This document shows, piece after piece, positions 9,391 through 17,075 of a stretch of 64,000 nucleotides of DNA; positions within the stretch are counted from its first letter, which is position 1, and each line of letters starts with the position of its first letter. The position numbers and the translations under genes were made by a program. The stretch comes from DATFVA01 sp963745945 (GTDB taxonomy: Bacteria > Bacteroidota > Ignavibacteria > Ignavibacteriales > Ignavibacteriaceae). The DNA is taken from assembly GCA_963745945.1 (NCBI GenBank), contig CAVUZG010000007.1, positions 372,001 through 436,000 on the forward strand, written 5' to 3'. The notes under the pieces were generated by a model. The model was not told the DNA's origin, searched no databases, and saw only the letters and a list, made by a program, of their open reading frames with translations.

Positions 9391-10047
9391 TTAAATTACC
9401 TCACACTCCAGAGAAGCTATCCCCGTAATCTCTGCATAAAGTTTATCCCCCCTTTCAACCTTGCTTACTCCGGCAGGAGTACCCGTAAAAATCAAATCTC
9501 CAGCTTCAAGTGTCATCAGCGAAGAAATGTATTCAACAATCTGAACCGGGTTGAAGATCATTTTGTTCAGTTTTTCGTGCTGTCTTTCAGTGTTGTTTAC
9601 ATTTAAAATTATTTCTTCGTTGAGGGTCAAATTATAATTTTCTTTAGAAACAAATTCTGAAAGAACTGCAGAAGTATCAAAACCTTTAGCAATCGTCCAC
9701 GGATGCCCTTTCTTCTTCAACACAGTCTGAATGTCCCGAAGCGTCATATCAAGTCCGACACCATAAGCTAAGATTGCTTCTTCTGCTTTTTTTTCGTCTG
9801 CATCTTTTATTGTGTTTCCGACTAACAAAACCAGTTCGGTTTCGTGGTGCATATCTGTTGAATACGTTGGATGAAGAATTTTATCGCCGGAAAAAATGAT
9901 TGCAGATGTTGGTTTTAAAAATATTACTGGTTTTTCGGGAACATCATTCCCAAGTTCTTTTGCATGTTCTACATAGTTCCTGCCTACACAAACTATTTTA
10001 CCGATTGTATATGTCTGATCGCTGTTTTTAATCTTTATTTTTTTCAT
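9391..10047 (-). CDS. Fumarylacetoacetate hydrolase (FAH) family protein
   Basis: The 218-residue FAH-fold protein belongs to the acylpyruvase/2-hydroxyhepta-2,4-diene-1,7-dioate isomerase group (COG0179). Visible motifs are GKIVCVGRNYVEHAKELG near the N-terminus, FLKPTSAI, the metal-binding HHETELVLLVG stretch, and the C-terminal GDLIFTGTPAGVSKVERGD. Family members hydrolyse C-C bonds of acylpyruvates or decarboxylate oxaloacetate; the substrate here cannot be read from sequence. It lies downstream of the secreted protein at 10125-11381 on the same strand, with a 77-bp gap. Confidence 0.9.
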   Translation of the reverse strand: MKKIKIKNSDQTYTIGKIVCVGRNYVEHAKELGNDVPEKPVIFLKPTSAIIFSGDKILHPTYSTDMHHETELVLLVGNTIKDADEKKAEEAILAYGVGLDMTLRDIQTVLKKKGHPWTIAKGFDTSAVLSEFVSKENYNLTLNEEIILNVNNTERQHEKLNKMIFNPVQIVEYISSLMTLEAGDLIFTGTPAGVSKVERGDKLYAEITGIASLECEVI

Positions 10048-10124
10048 AGGATAAAAATAATTAATGATTCAAAATCTTTTTGTAAAGATAGAAAAATTTA
10101 ATGAGTTCTATTAAGATGATCAGA

Positions 10125-11381
10125 TCAGGTTTTTTGTTTTTTCTTTGTAGCTGCAGGAAACAGAACATTATTAAGTATAAGTCTGTAGCCGGGAGAATTC
10201 TTATACAAAGAAAGATCAGTCGGCGGGTCGCCTACTGCATGCTGGTAATCTTCAGGATCGTGACCGCCATAAAATGTAAAGGTTCCCCTGCCATAATTTC
10301 CATGAATATATTTTACCTGGTCGGTTCCCGGACGCTCAGCAAGTACAATAACTGATTTTTTTATCAGTTCTTTCCTGAACATTGTTGTTTGCCCCATAAA
10401 TCCTCTTATAACATTTGCATGATCCTGTGTAAGCATTGTCGGCACCGGATCATACTTTGCAGAAAAATCGAAAAGCGTAAAGTAATCGTTTGCAAAATTA
10501 CCAACTTCCCCAGGCTGAATATCTATGTTGCTGTATTCATAAACATAAGGATTCATCTCAAGCTTAAAATTGGTGAAAGCAAGAGTATTAGAAAAATCCA
10601 GTTTGCTTTGTGCATCAGGATCAGCCGCATCTCCATCGTACATTTCAGCACAGATATCAACGTTCTGTGCAGCAAGTGCAATATCGTATGAATCTGTAGC
10701 TGAACACATTGCAAATAAAAATCCTCCCTGACCCACAAAATTTTTAATATCCATCGCAACAGTTTTCATCATTTCAGAAACTTTTTTAAAGCCGTTTTTC
10801 TTAGCATCATTTTCATACATAACCTGGTTGTCGATATACCATTGAGCATTACTAAAGCTCGCATAAAATTTTCCGTACTGTCCCGTAAAATCCTCGTGAT
10901 GAAGATGAATCCAGTCATATTTGGAAAGATCACCCTTGAGGATTTCATCATTCCATATTTTATCATAAGGAATTTTAGCATATTCAAGAGCAAGAGTTAC
11001 AGCATCATCCCAAGGCATAAATCCAGGTGGAACATAAACCGCAATTTTAGGAGCCTTCTCAAGCCGGACAACATCCATATTATTATTTTCACTTTGTACG
11101 GTCGAGTAAATATCTGCTGCCTGTGATGTTGAGAGCAGATCGAAAGCTACTCCTTCAAGCCTGCACTCAACTGCAATCTTATCATCATAGTCTATCATAA
11201 ATGAACCGCCGCGATAGTTAAGAAGCCAGTCGGATTTAATTCCTTTCTGAAGAGCATGAAAAGTTATTCCATAAGCTTTAAGATGATCTGTCTGCTGCAG
11301 ATCCATACAGATTAAAATTTTTGACTGGGCTATAACGGTAAGCGAAGTTAAAACGAGTATAAATAAAATCTTTTTAAGCAT
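10125..11381 (-). CDS. Secreted protein of uncertain role (often labelled asparagine synthetase B-like)
   Basis: The 418-residue protein has an N-terminal signal peptide (about residues 1-18, MLKKILFILVLTSLTVIAQS), so it is exported. I recall Bacteroidota homologues that share LKAYG, LLNYRGGSF, the PWDDAVTLALEYA stretch and a DWIHLHHEDFTGQYGKFY motif. They are commonly annotated as asparagine synthetase B, but no PurF-type glutaminase Cys or ATP pyrophosphatase domain is visible. The His-rich HLHHEDF and the GQGGFLFAMCSATDSYDIAL stretch suggest a glutamine-amidotransferase-like (ThuA-type) fold; this is inference. Function is unknown. A run of K and Q ends the protein. Confidence 0.6.
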   Translation of the reverse strand: MLKKILFILVLTSLTVIAQSKILICMDLQQTDHLKAYGITFHALQKGIKSDWLLNYRGGSFMIDYDDKIAVECRLEGVAFDLLSTSQAADIYSTVQSENNNMDVVRLEKAPKIAVYVPPGFMPWDDAVTLALEYAKIPYDKIWNDEILKGDLSKYDWIHLHHEDFTGQYGKFYASFSNAQWYIDNQVMYENDAKKNGFKKVSEMMKTVAMDIKNFVGQGGFLFAMCSATDSYDIALAAQNVDICAEMYDGDAADPDAQSKLDFSNTLAFTNFKLEMNPYVYEYSNIDIQPGEVGNFANDYFTLFDFSAKYDPVPTMLTQDHANVIRGFMGQTTMFRKELIKKSVIVLAERPGTDQVKYIHGNYGRGTFTFYGGHDPEDYQHAVGDPPTDLSLYKNSPGYRLILNNVLFPAATKKKQKT

Positions 11382-11406
11382 ATCAAGTCTTTTCTTTTAA
11401 AAAATT

Positions 11407-11431
11407 AAAGGCGATTAAAATAATCGCCTTT
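11407..11431 (-). terminator. Terminator downstream of clpX
   Basis: A perfect 11-bp inverted repeat (AAAGGCGATTA with TAATCGCCTTT) surrounds a 3-base loop. On the minus strand it is followed by TAATTTTTT. It lies 28 bases past the clpX stop and before the next minus-strand gene. Confidence 0.75.
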
Positions 11432-11458
11432 CATAAATAAAACGTTGCAACAACCTAA

Positions 11459-12712
11459 TCAAGCCGATTTTCTATCCGCATCCAGATATATAGGTTCGGC
11501 ACCTTTTTCAATAACATCTTTTGTAATAATGCATTTATCAACATTATCTTTATTCGGAAGTTCATACATAACATCAAGCATAAATTCTTCCACAATTGAT
11601 CTTAATGCACGCGCACCGGTTTTTCTTTCCATAGCTTTTTTTACAATTGCATCAATCGCAAAAGGATCAAACTCAAGTTCAACATTGTCAATCATAAATA
11701 ATTTTTTGTACTGCTTAAGTATTGCATTCTTGGGTTCCGTAAGTATACTTTTCATCGCTTCTTCGCTTAATGAATGAAGAGGTGCAATCACCGGAAGTCT
11801 CCCGATAAGCTCAGGGATCAAACCAAAACGCAGAAGATCTTCAGGTTGTGCAAAAGCCAGCAGATCATCTTCAGAAATTTTTCCTTTTAAATCCTCACGC
11901 GAAAATCCCATTTTATTTTTATTTATTCTCGAAGCGATAATTTTATCTATTCCGTCAAAAGCACCACCAACAATAAATAAAATATTTTTTGTATTAACAT
12001 TTATTAAACTCTGCTCAGGATGTTTTCTTCCGCCTTTTGGAGGTACACCGGCTACGGTTCCTTCCAGTATTTTTAGTAACGCCTGCTGAACACCTTCACC
12101 TGAAACATCTCTTGTAATTGAAGTGCTTTCACTCTTTCTGGCAATCTTGTCAATCTCATCAATATACACTATTCCTTTTTGAGCGCGTTCAAGATTGTAA
12201 TCCGCAGCCTGAAGTAAATGGACAAGTACTGTCTCAACATCATCACCAACATAACCGGCTTCCGTAAGAGTAGTAGCATCGGCAATTGCAAAAGGAACTT
12301 CAAGAATTTTTGCAAGTGTTTGTGCAAGAAGTGTTTTTCCAACACCGGTCGGACCTATTAATAAAATATTACTCTTCTCAATTTCAACATCATCAAGCTC
12401 AAAGAATGAACCTTTAGAAGCAATTCTTTTATAATGATTGTGAACGGCAACAGATAAAACTTTTTTGGCTCTATCCTGTCCTATTACATATTGATCAAGC
12501 GTTTTTTTAATTGTTTCCGGGGTAGTAATCTGGGCGGATTTCGATTTGACATTTGAATACGCCGCAAGATTATTTCTAAGAATATCCACGCTGCTTGAGA
12601 TGCATATATCACAAATATAAACATCAGGTCCGGCAATCATACTGCCGACTTCGCTTCCATCGCGTCCGCAAAATGAACATTTAACGATTTTTTGACCCTG
12701 TTTTTTTCCCAT
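11459..12712 (-). CDS. clpX: ATP-dependent Clp protease ATP-binding subunit ClpX
   Basis: ClpX is the AAA+ unfoldase that feeds ClpP. The N-terminal zinc domain has C12, C15, C34 and C37. Walker A is GPTGVGKT (120-127), Walker B is GIVYIDEIDKI, the pore loop is GYVGDD, and sensor/arginine-finger regions such as GLIPELIGRLPVIAPL follow. I use the ATG at 12712; a GTG directly before it is a possible start one codon longer. The upstream TPR gene ends 3 bases before, so the two are probably co-transcribed. ClpP is not in the window. Confidence 0.96.
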   Translation of the reverse strand: MGKKQGQKIVKCSFCGRDGSEVGSMIAGPDVYICDICISSSVDILRNNLAAYSNVKSKSAQITTPETIKKTLDQYVIGQDRAKKVLSVAVHNHYKRIASKGSFFELDDVEIEKSNILLIGPTGVGKTLLAQTLAKILEVPFAIADATTLTEAGYVGDDVETVLVHLLQAADYNLERAQKGIVYIDEIDKIARKSESTSITRDVSGEGVQQALLKILEGTVAGVPPKGGRKHPEQSLINVNTKNILFIVGGAFDGIDKIIASRINKNKMGFSREDLKGKISEDDLLAFAQPEDLLRFGLIPELIGRLPVIAPLHSLSEEAMKSILTEPKNAILKQYKKLFMIDNVELEFDPFAIDAIVKKAMERKTGARALRSIVEEFMLDVMYELPNKDNVDKCIITKDVIEKGAEPIYLDADRKSA

Positions 12713-12715
12713 CAC

Positions 12716-14548
12716 TTAACTCGCTTTGTTTTTTAATTTAATTATCTCGTCCCTTGCATCATCAAGATATAGGGAACTCGGAAATTTTGCCAGTAATTCC
12801 TCATATTTCTCAATGGCTTTGGACGGGTCATTTAAACCAAACTCATAAATTTTTCCCAGCAAATATAAGGCTTTATCAGCATAAATGTTTTTACTTTCCT
12901 CACCGGCAATGATTGTAAGCATTTCAATGGATTTATCATTATTTCCTGCTGCAAGCTCCATTTCCGCTTCTCTTAGTTCAGCCACACTTTTAAGCAAAAA
13001 AGCTTTCGGATTCTGTGCAACAACCTTGTATTTTTCTGCTGCCTCATTAAATTTTTTCTGATCTGCAAGAAATTCAGCTTCAGCAAATCTTACTAATTCA
13101 GACGAATCATTCATAGTAGTGTTCAATAAAAGAGATAATTCTATGGCATCATTCGCATAATCATCACCTAAATTGGTCAATATCTGTACCAATTGATTTT
13201 TTGCTTCCTTAAAATTTCCCTTATAAAAATCTATGCGGGCTAATAAATATTTACTGCTGTTTTTCTGATCTTCAGGTATTTTTGGCCTGCTGCTTACTTT
13301 TTGAAAATAATCTGCGGCTTTATCAAGATTACCATTTATTAACTCAATTTTACCTGTTTCCATTTCAGCCTGAGACCCGAAAACTGAAAATGGAGCATTG
13401 GTAAGAATCTTATCGAAATATTCTTTAGCGACGGGAAGATCGCCCTGGCTGTAAAATTTTAATTCCCCAAGCCTAAAGTATGATTCAAGTGAAACATCCG
13501 AATTGGGATACAGACTGATTATTTCATTATAAGCTTTTACTATTTTATCAATTTTATCCGGGCTTATTGAATTAAATTTATGATATGGTTTCCATCCTTC
13601 GCCTACATTTTCTTCAACCTGTGCTTCAAGAGTTTTTGCGTAACCAAGTTTTGCATTTGAAATAATCGGAGAGCCTGAAAACTGATCGATGATATTAGTG
13701 TAAAACTCTGCCGCAGTTTTATAATCACCCTCACTGTAAATAAGATCTGCAAGCTTAATAACATTTGCACCCTGCAGTTTATTTTCTTTATCCAGATCGA
13801 GATAGAGATCGAATGCTTTCTGATAATTTTTGTTTTCCACGTAAAATCTTGCAAGCAGGTATTTTATGCTTTTATTATCACCGAGGTTATCTTCAAACAC
13901 TTCAATCGTTTTCTGCAGAGCGCCGGGCTTATTTATAAAATTAAAAATTTTATTCTGCACGTTAGTAACTTGTTCGGGCACTTTATTCAAAATGAAAACG
14001 TATTCTTCTGCGGCTTCTTTAAACCTCATAGTCAGTGCATAAAGTTCTGCAAGCTGGTAGGAAAAAATTACAGGGTCTTTGCTTTCAGCTTTACCTTGCT
14101 TAAGAATTTCTATTGCTTTATCAAAATCCCTTCTGTCCAGTACATAGTTTGAAATTATCCTGTAGTTCATATCATCGGGAGGAAGTTTCTTCAAAGCTTC
14201 ATCCCAAACCTGGTAAGCATTTTCGGTATTACCCATTAAATAATAAGTTGAGCCAAGAAGTCCGTACATATTAGCATCTGGCGGAATTTTCTGCATTCTT
14301 TGCTGAATAATCTGTAAAGATCCCTGGTAATCTTTAAGCTGGAGATAAACATTATTAAGGGCTTCAAAATACTGGAAGTTATTGGGATCCCGATTGTATA
14401 AATCCTGGTAAATTGATTTAGCCTTTTCAAGCTGTCCCGCCTGAAGATAACCCTGCCCGAGCATATAACGTTGCTGGAATGTTCCGGCATCCTGCGCTAA
14501 CAGAAAGCCGTTTATAAGGAATAAAAAAATGAATAATCTTCTATACAT
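12716..14548 (-). CDS. Exported tetratricopeptide-repeat protein
   Basis: From the ATG at 14548 the protein has about 610 residues. A signal peptide (MYRRLFIFLFLINGFLLAQ) is followed by TPR-type helical repeats through to the C-terminus, with recurring A-x-x-x-Y and L-A-x-x-Y patterns (for example KSIYQDLYNRDPNN and AIEKYEELLAKFPSS). An in-frame start 28 codons upstream would place the signal peptide internally, so I reject it. TPR proteins are scaffolds; partners are unknown. The arrangement resembles BamD/YbgF-like periplasmic or outer-membrane-assembly helpers, but this is only a guess. It lies just upstream of clpX. Confidence 0.85.
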   Translation of the reverse strand: MYRRLFIFLFLINGFLLAQDAGTFQQRYMLGQGYLQAGQLEKAKSIYQDLYNRDPNNFQYFEALNNVYLQLKDYQGSLQIIQQRMQKIPPDANMYGLLGSTYYLMGNTENAYQVWDEALKKLPPDDMNYRIISNYVLDRRDFDKAIEILKQGKAESKDPVIFSYQLAELYALTMRFKEAAEEYVFILNKVPEQVTNVQNKIFNFINKPGALQKTIEVFEDNLGDNKSIKYLLARFYVENKNYQKAFDLYLDLDKENKLQGANVIKLADLIYSEGDYKTAAEFYTNIIDQFSGSPIISNAKLGYAKTLEAQVEENVGEGWKPYHKFNSISPDKIDKIVKAYNEIISLYPNSDVSLESYFRLGELKFYSQGDLPVAKEYFDKILTNAPFSVFGSQAEMETGKIELINGNLDKAADYFQKVSSRPKIPEDQKNSSKYLLARIDFYKGNFKEAKNQLVQILTNLGDDYANDAIELSLLLNTTMNDSSELVRFAEAEFLADQKKFNEAAEKYKVVAQNPKAFLLKSVAELREAEMELAAGNNDKSIEMLTIIAGEESKNIYADKALYLLGKIYEFGLNDPSKAIEKYEELLAKFPSSLYLDDARDEIIKLKNKAS

Positions 14549-14725
14549 AGATTGAAATATTGCCAAATTAAGCTGTGTTATCAAGGGGATAATTGTGAGT
14601 GGGTGTACGATATTTATGGCGGAATGTTCCATAACTTATTTTTTCAATATTCTTAATTGCTTAAATTGAAAACAAGGACTAAATTGCAATCAATTAAAAG
14701 CATCGGGAATATCCGGGGAGATAAA

Positions 14726-15394
14726 ATGCTAAAATCAAATAAGTTTATTCTTTCTACATTTTTACTTGCCATTCTTATTCTTACTGATTGTAATGATACT
14801 TCTGTAAATTCTATTCCTTCAACGTCATTTTTCCCGATTAAAGTCGGTAATAGCTGGACTTATAATTATGAATATTATGATTCTCTCGGCAATTTACTTG
14901 ATCAACGCATTATGAAGGAAGAGATTGTAAATACGCGCGAAAAAGATGGTTCAAATGTTTATCAATTAAATTCGCCTTTTAATCCCAAAAGTCCGGCTTG
15001 CTGTGATTACAGGTATTACTACAAGTATGCACCTGATGGAATACACTGGGTGATAGCAACAGATTCAACGGGATTGTGGGTAAGTGATTATCTGCGATTT
15101 AAATATCCCTGTTTTGTAAATGATTATTTTGTCCACGGGCGGAATGCAATTGATACAACATTTGTTGTCTCAACCAATGATACTGTAGTATGTGAAGCAG
15201 GAAAGTTCAACTGTATTGTTTACAAAGATTTTTCTAAACATTATGGTGATAGCACAACAACAGTAATCGGGTATTCAAAAACATATGTTGCCGAAGGAGT
15301 TGGGAAAATAAAAGTTGAATTGTATTCCATGAACAGTCAGCAGCTATCTTACAAGGAAATAGATTTTTCTTTGATTGGATACGATATTGAATGA
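14726..15394 (+). CDS. Exported protein, possible lipoprotein, of unknown function
   Basis: From the ATG at 14726 the 222-residue protein begins with a hydrophobic export signal (MLKSNKFILSTFLLAILILTDC). The Cys could be a lipidation site, but the -1 residue is Asp, which is atypical for a lipobox. The body is rich in Tyr, Ser and Thr and opens with the phrase FFPIKVGNSWTYNYEYYD. That phrase is common in secreted Ignavibacteria/Bacteroidota proteins of unknown role and suggests a beta-rich domain. An in-frame ATG 23 codons upstream is unlikely because it precedes the export signal. The gene diverges from the TPR gene. Confidence 0.7.
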   Translation: MLKSNKFILSTFLLAILILTDCNDTSVNSIPSTSFFPIKVGNSWTYNYEYYDSLGNLLDQRIMKEEIVNTREKDGSNVYQLNSPFNPKSPACCDYRYYYKYAPDGIHWVIATDSTGLWVSDYLRFKYPCFVNDYFVHGRNAIDTTFVVSTNDTVVCEAGKFNCIVYKDFSKHYGDSTTTVIGYSKTYVAEGVGKIKVELYSMNSQQLSYKEIDFSLIGYDIE

Positions 15395-15407
15395 AAAATA
15401 TTATCCC

Positions 15408-16517
15408 TCAAAACATTTTAGCAATAAACTCACCAATAAAATAACCTGCGGCGGCTATTCCAAAACCAACAACAAACATATCAAATCCGCTGCGGAATAT
15501 TCCTCTGCCGGTAAAAAAGCTTCTTGCTGCACCAACACCAAAATGTGCAAGCATTGCAATCGTAAATGCGGTCCACATAGCAGTTGCACCTGTGAAAAAG
15601 AAAAATGGAAAGACCGGGATTAATGCACCTACAGCAGTTGCAGCTCCTGTAATCCAACCCTCGCGTAAAGGACTCATATTCGCTTCCCCTATTCCCAGTT
15701 CAACTCTTACTTTTTCTTCAAGAGCCTGTGCGGGATCTTTCATTACCTCGGTTGCAAGATTGGTAGCATCCTCCCTGCTCATTCCTTTTGCTTCATAAAT
15801 GAGCGAAAGCTCTTCTGTTTCCAGTTCGGGCATTAAAAGAATTTCTTCTTTTTCCATTTTCCTTTCGTGATCGTAAACTTCCTTTTCACTTATTGCCGCA
15901 AGATATCCTGATGATCCCATTGAAAGCGCATCAGCAATCATTCCTGAAATTCCGGAAATTAAAATTATATGCGGCGCTACGGCAGCACCAATAACTCCTG
16001 CTATTAATCCGAAGTTAGCAGTAAGCCCGTCATTAAAACCGTAAACAACATTTCTAAGTAAGCCGCCCGATTCCGAACGGTGCCACGGTTCCTCGCTTGT
16101 TCCTTTAATATCCATTAATTTATTTGCGTGTTCGGCGGAATCTTTTGCAAGCTGGAGAGCAATATCTTTTGTTTCTTTATCCGAACTGGACTTATGCAGG
16201 CTGAGGTATGATTTTACTTCTTCAGCTTCTTCGTTCATTAAGGCTTTAGCTAAAATCCATGGACCGAATTTATTTGAAAGCCATACGAGTGATTTTGCTT
16301 TAAAGGATGGCTGATCTTCTTTTAGTTTTACGTTGTGCTTTAATAATAAGTCGCGCCATACTTTGATATGTTTTTCTTCCACAACAGAAAGCCTGTGATA
16401 AATATCTTTCTGTTTCTCATCGCTTTCCATTCCTGATAAAATTTTGTAAAGGAATGAAGCGTCTATTTCCTCCTGAAGATGACCTTTCCAGACAGAGACT
16501 GATTTTTTATCAGACAT
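15408..16517 (-). CDS. Ferritin-like domain fused to a VIT1/CCC1-type iron/manganese transporter
   Basis: The 369-residue protein joins two parts. Residues about 1-140 form a rubrerythrin/ferritin-like four-helix domain with candidate diiron ligands E16/E17, E47 and H50 (EEKH), and a second pair near EEAEE and AEHANK. Residues about 145-369 form a VIT1/CCC1 membrane domain with roughly five transmembrane segments and the conserved NDGLTANFGLIAGV, SMGSSGYLA and cytoplasmic EKEVYDHERKMEKEE-type stretch. Fusions of this kind (for example the plant-nodule and bacterial MbfA exporters) move Fe2+ or Mn2+ across the membrane and limit peroxide stress. The direction of transport here is inferred. Confidence 0.88.
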   Translation of the reverse strand: MSDKKSVSVWKGHLQEEIDASFLYKILSGMESDEKQKDIYHRLSVVEEKHIKVWRDLLLKHNVKLKEDQPSFKAKSLVWLSNKFGPWILAKALMNEEAEEVKSYLSLHKSSSDKETKDIALQLAKDSAEHANKLMDIKGTSEEPWHRSESGGLLRNVVYGFNDGLTANFGLIAGVIGAAVAPHIILISGISGMIADALSMGSSGYLAAISEKEVYDHERKMEKEEILLMPELETEELSLIYEAKGMSREDATNLATEVMKDPAQALEEKVRVELGIGEANMSPLREGWITGAATAVGALIPVFPFFFFTGATAMWTAFTIAMLAHFGVGAARSFFTGRGIFRSGFDMFVVGFGIAAAGYFIGEFIAKMF

Positions 16518-16631
16518 TTGTTCTCCGTTTTTTGAACTGTAAAAATACGAATATTGACTTTGGTTTGAAATGAAAATAGATGAAGGGTAATAGATGTGCC
16601 GGATTTTTGAAAAATGGACTCTCTTAAAATT

Positions 16632-16663
16632 AAATAGTCCCGACTTTTAAGTTGGGGATTAAC
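16632..16663 (+). repeat. Structured intergenic repeat, copy 1
   Basis: A hairpin of two 9-base arms (TCCCGACTT with AAGTTGGGG) around TT is followed by ATTAAC. It matches 18888-18922 nearly base for base. The two differences change C-G pairs of copy 2 into T-G pairs, so the stem survives as RNA. Confidence 0.65.
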
Positions 16664-16721
16664 AAAAAATTAATTTGACTATAAACAGTTTTTTATATTA
16701 GTTGTCAGTGCGCTTACAAGG

Positions 16722-16735
16722 GTTCTTTAAAGAAC
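16722..16735. repeat. 14-bp perfect palindrome
   Basis: GTTCTTTAAAGAAC reads the same on both strands. It lies about 340 bp before the beta-propeller gene and 205 bp from the VIT1-fusion start. It could be a regulator-binding site, but nothing else supports this. Confidence 0.25.
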
Positions 16736-16802
16736 GGGTAACTGAACTATCTTTTTCCTGAAACCCAATAAATATTTATTTATAAATTACTAATAATACT
16801 AT

Positions 16803-17015
16803 ATGGGGTTATTGGTAAATAAATGGATCGAATCTATTTACTCCTTTTCACCGTGGGGGGGGGTAAATATGCTGTTTTTTATATTACCTTTTCTCATTTT
16901 CTTTTTGAACAATTTAATTCAGTATGCCGCCCACAGAAATTCCTTATTATGTGTTAAGGCAATTGATAATTATCAATTGTCAATTTTTAATTATTTCCCG
17001 ACCGGTTTTACATAG
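16803..17015 (+). CDS. Doubtful 70-codon frame with one hydrophobic segment
   Basis: This frame lies in the 560-bp gap between the VIT1 fusion and the beta-propeller gene. It reads through a run of nine G (16855-16863) into a hydrophobic stretch (MLFFILPFLIFFLNNLIQYA), and its last third is translated from the AATTGAT repeat. It is unlikely to be a real gene as it stands. If it is, the G tract would make it prone to slippage. Apart from this, the gap holds only the repeats listed here. Confidence 0.12.
   Translation: MGLLVNKWIESIYSFSPWGGVNMLFFILPFLIFFLNNLIQYAAHRNSLLCVKAIDNYQLSIFNYFPTGFT
16961..16993 (-). repeat. AATTGAT-type AT repeat, opposite orientation
   Basis: It opens with the 18-base palindrome AATTGATAATTATCAATT and continues as GTCAATTTTTAATTA. 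Read on the minus strand it matches the repeat before ruvA (8777-8807). It is probably a low-complexity element repeated in this genome. Confidence 0.5.
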
Positions 17016-17075
17016 TTTAAAAAAGTCAAACATTATTTCTTTCCCTATTTATATAAAGTTTTATAGGTAATAAAG

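Noticed and set aside
15375..15623. An 82-codon plus-strand Cys-rich frame
   Set aside because: It lies antisense inside the VIT1-fusion gene, and its Cys-rich reading is the complement of Gly/Ala codons in membrane helices.
16803..17015. A 70-codon frame with a membrane-like segment as a real gene
   Set aside because: Its C-terminal third is translated from the dispersed AATTGAT repeat and it has no recognisable ribosome-binding site. I keep it only as a doubtful entry.
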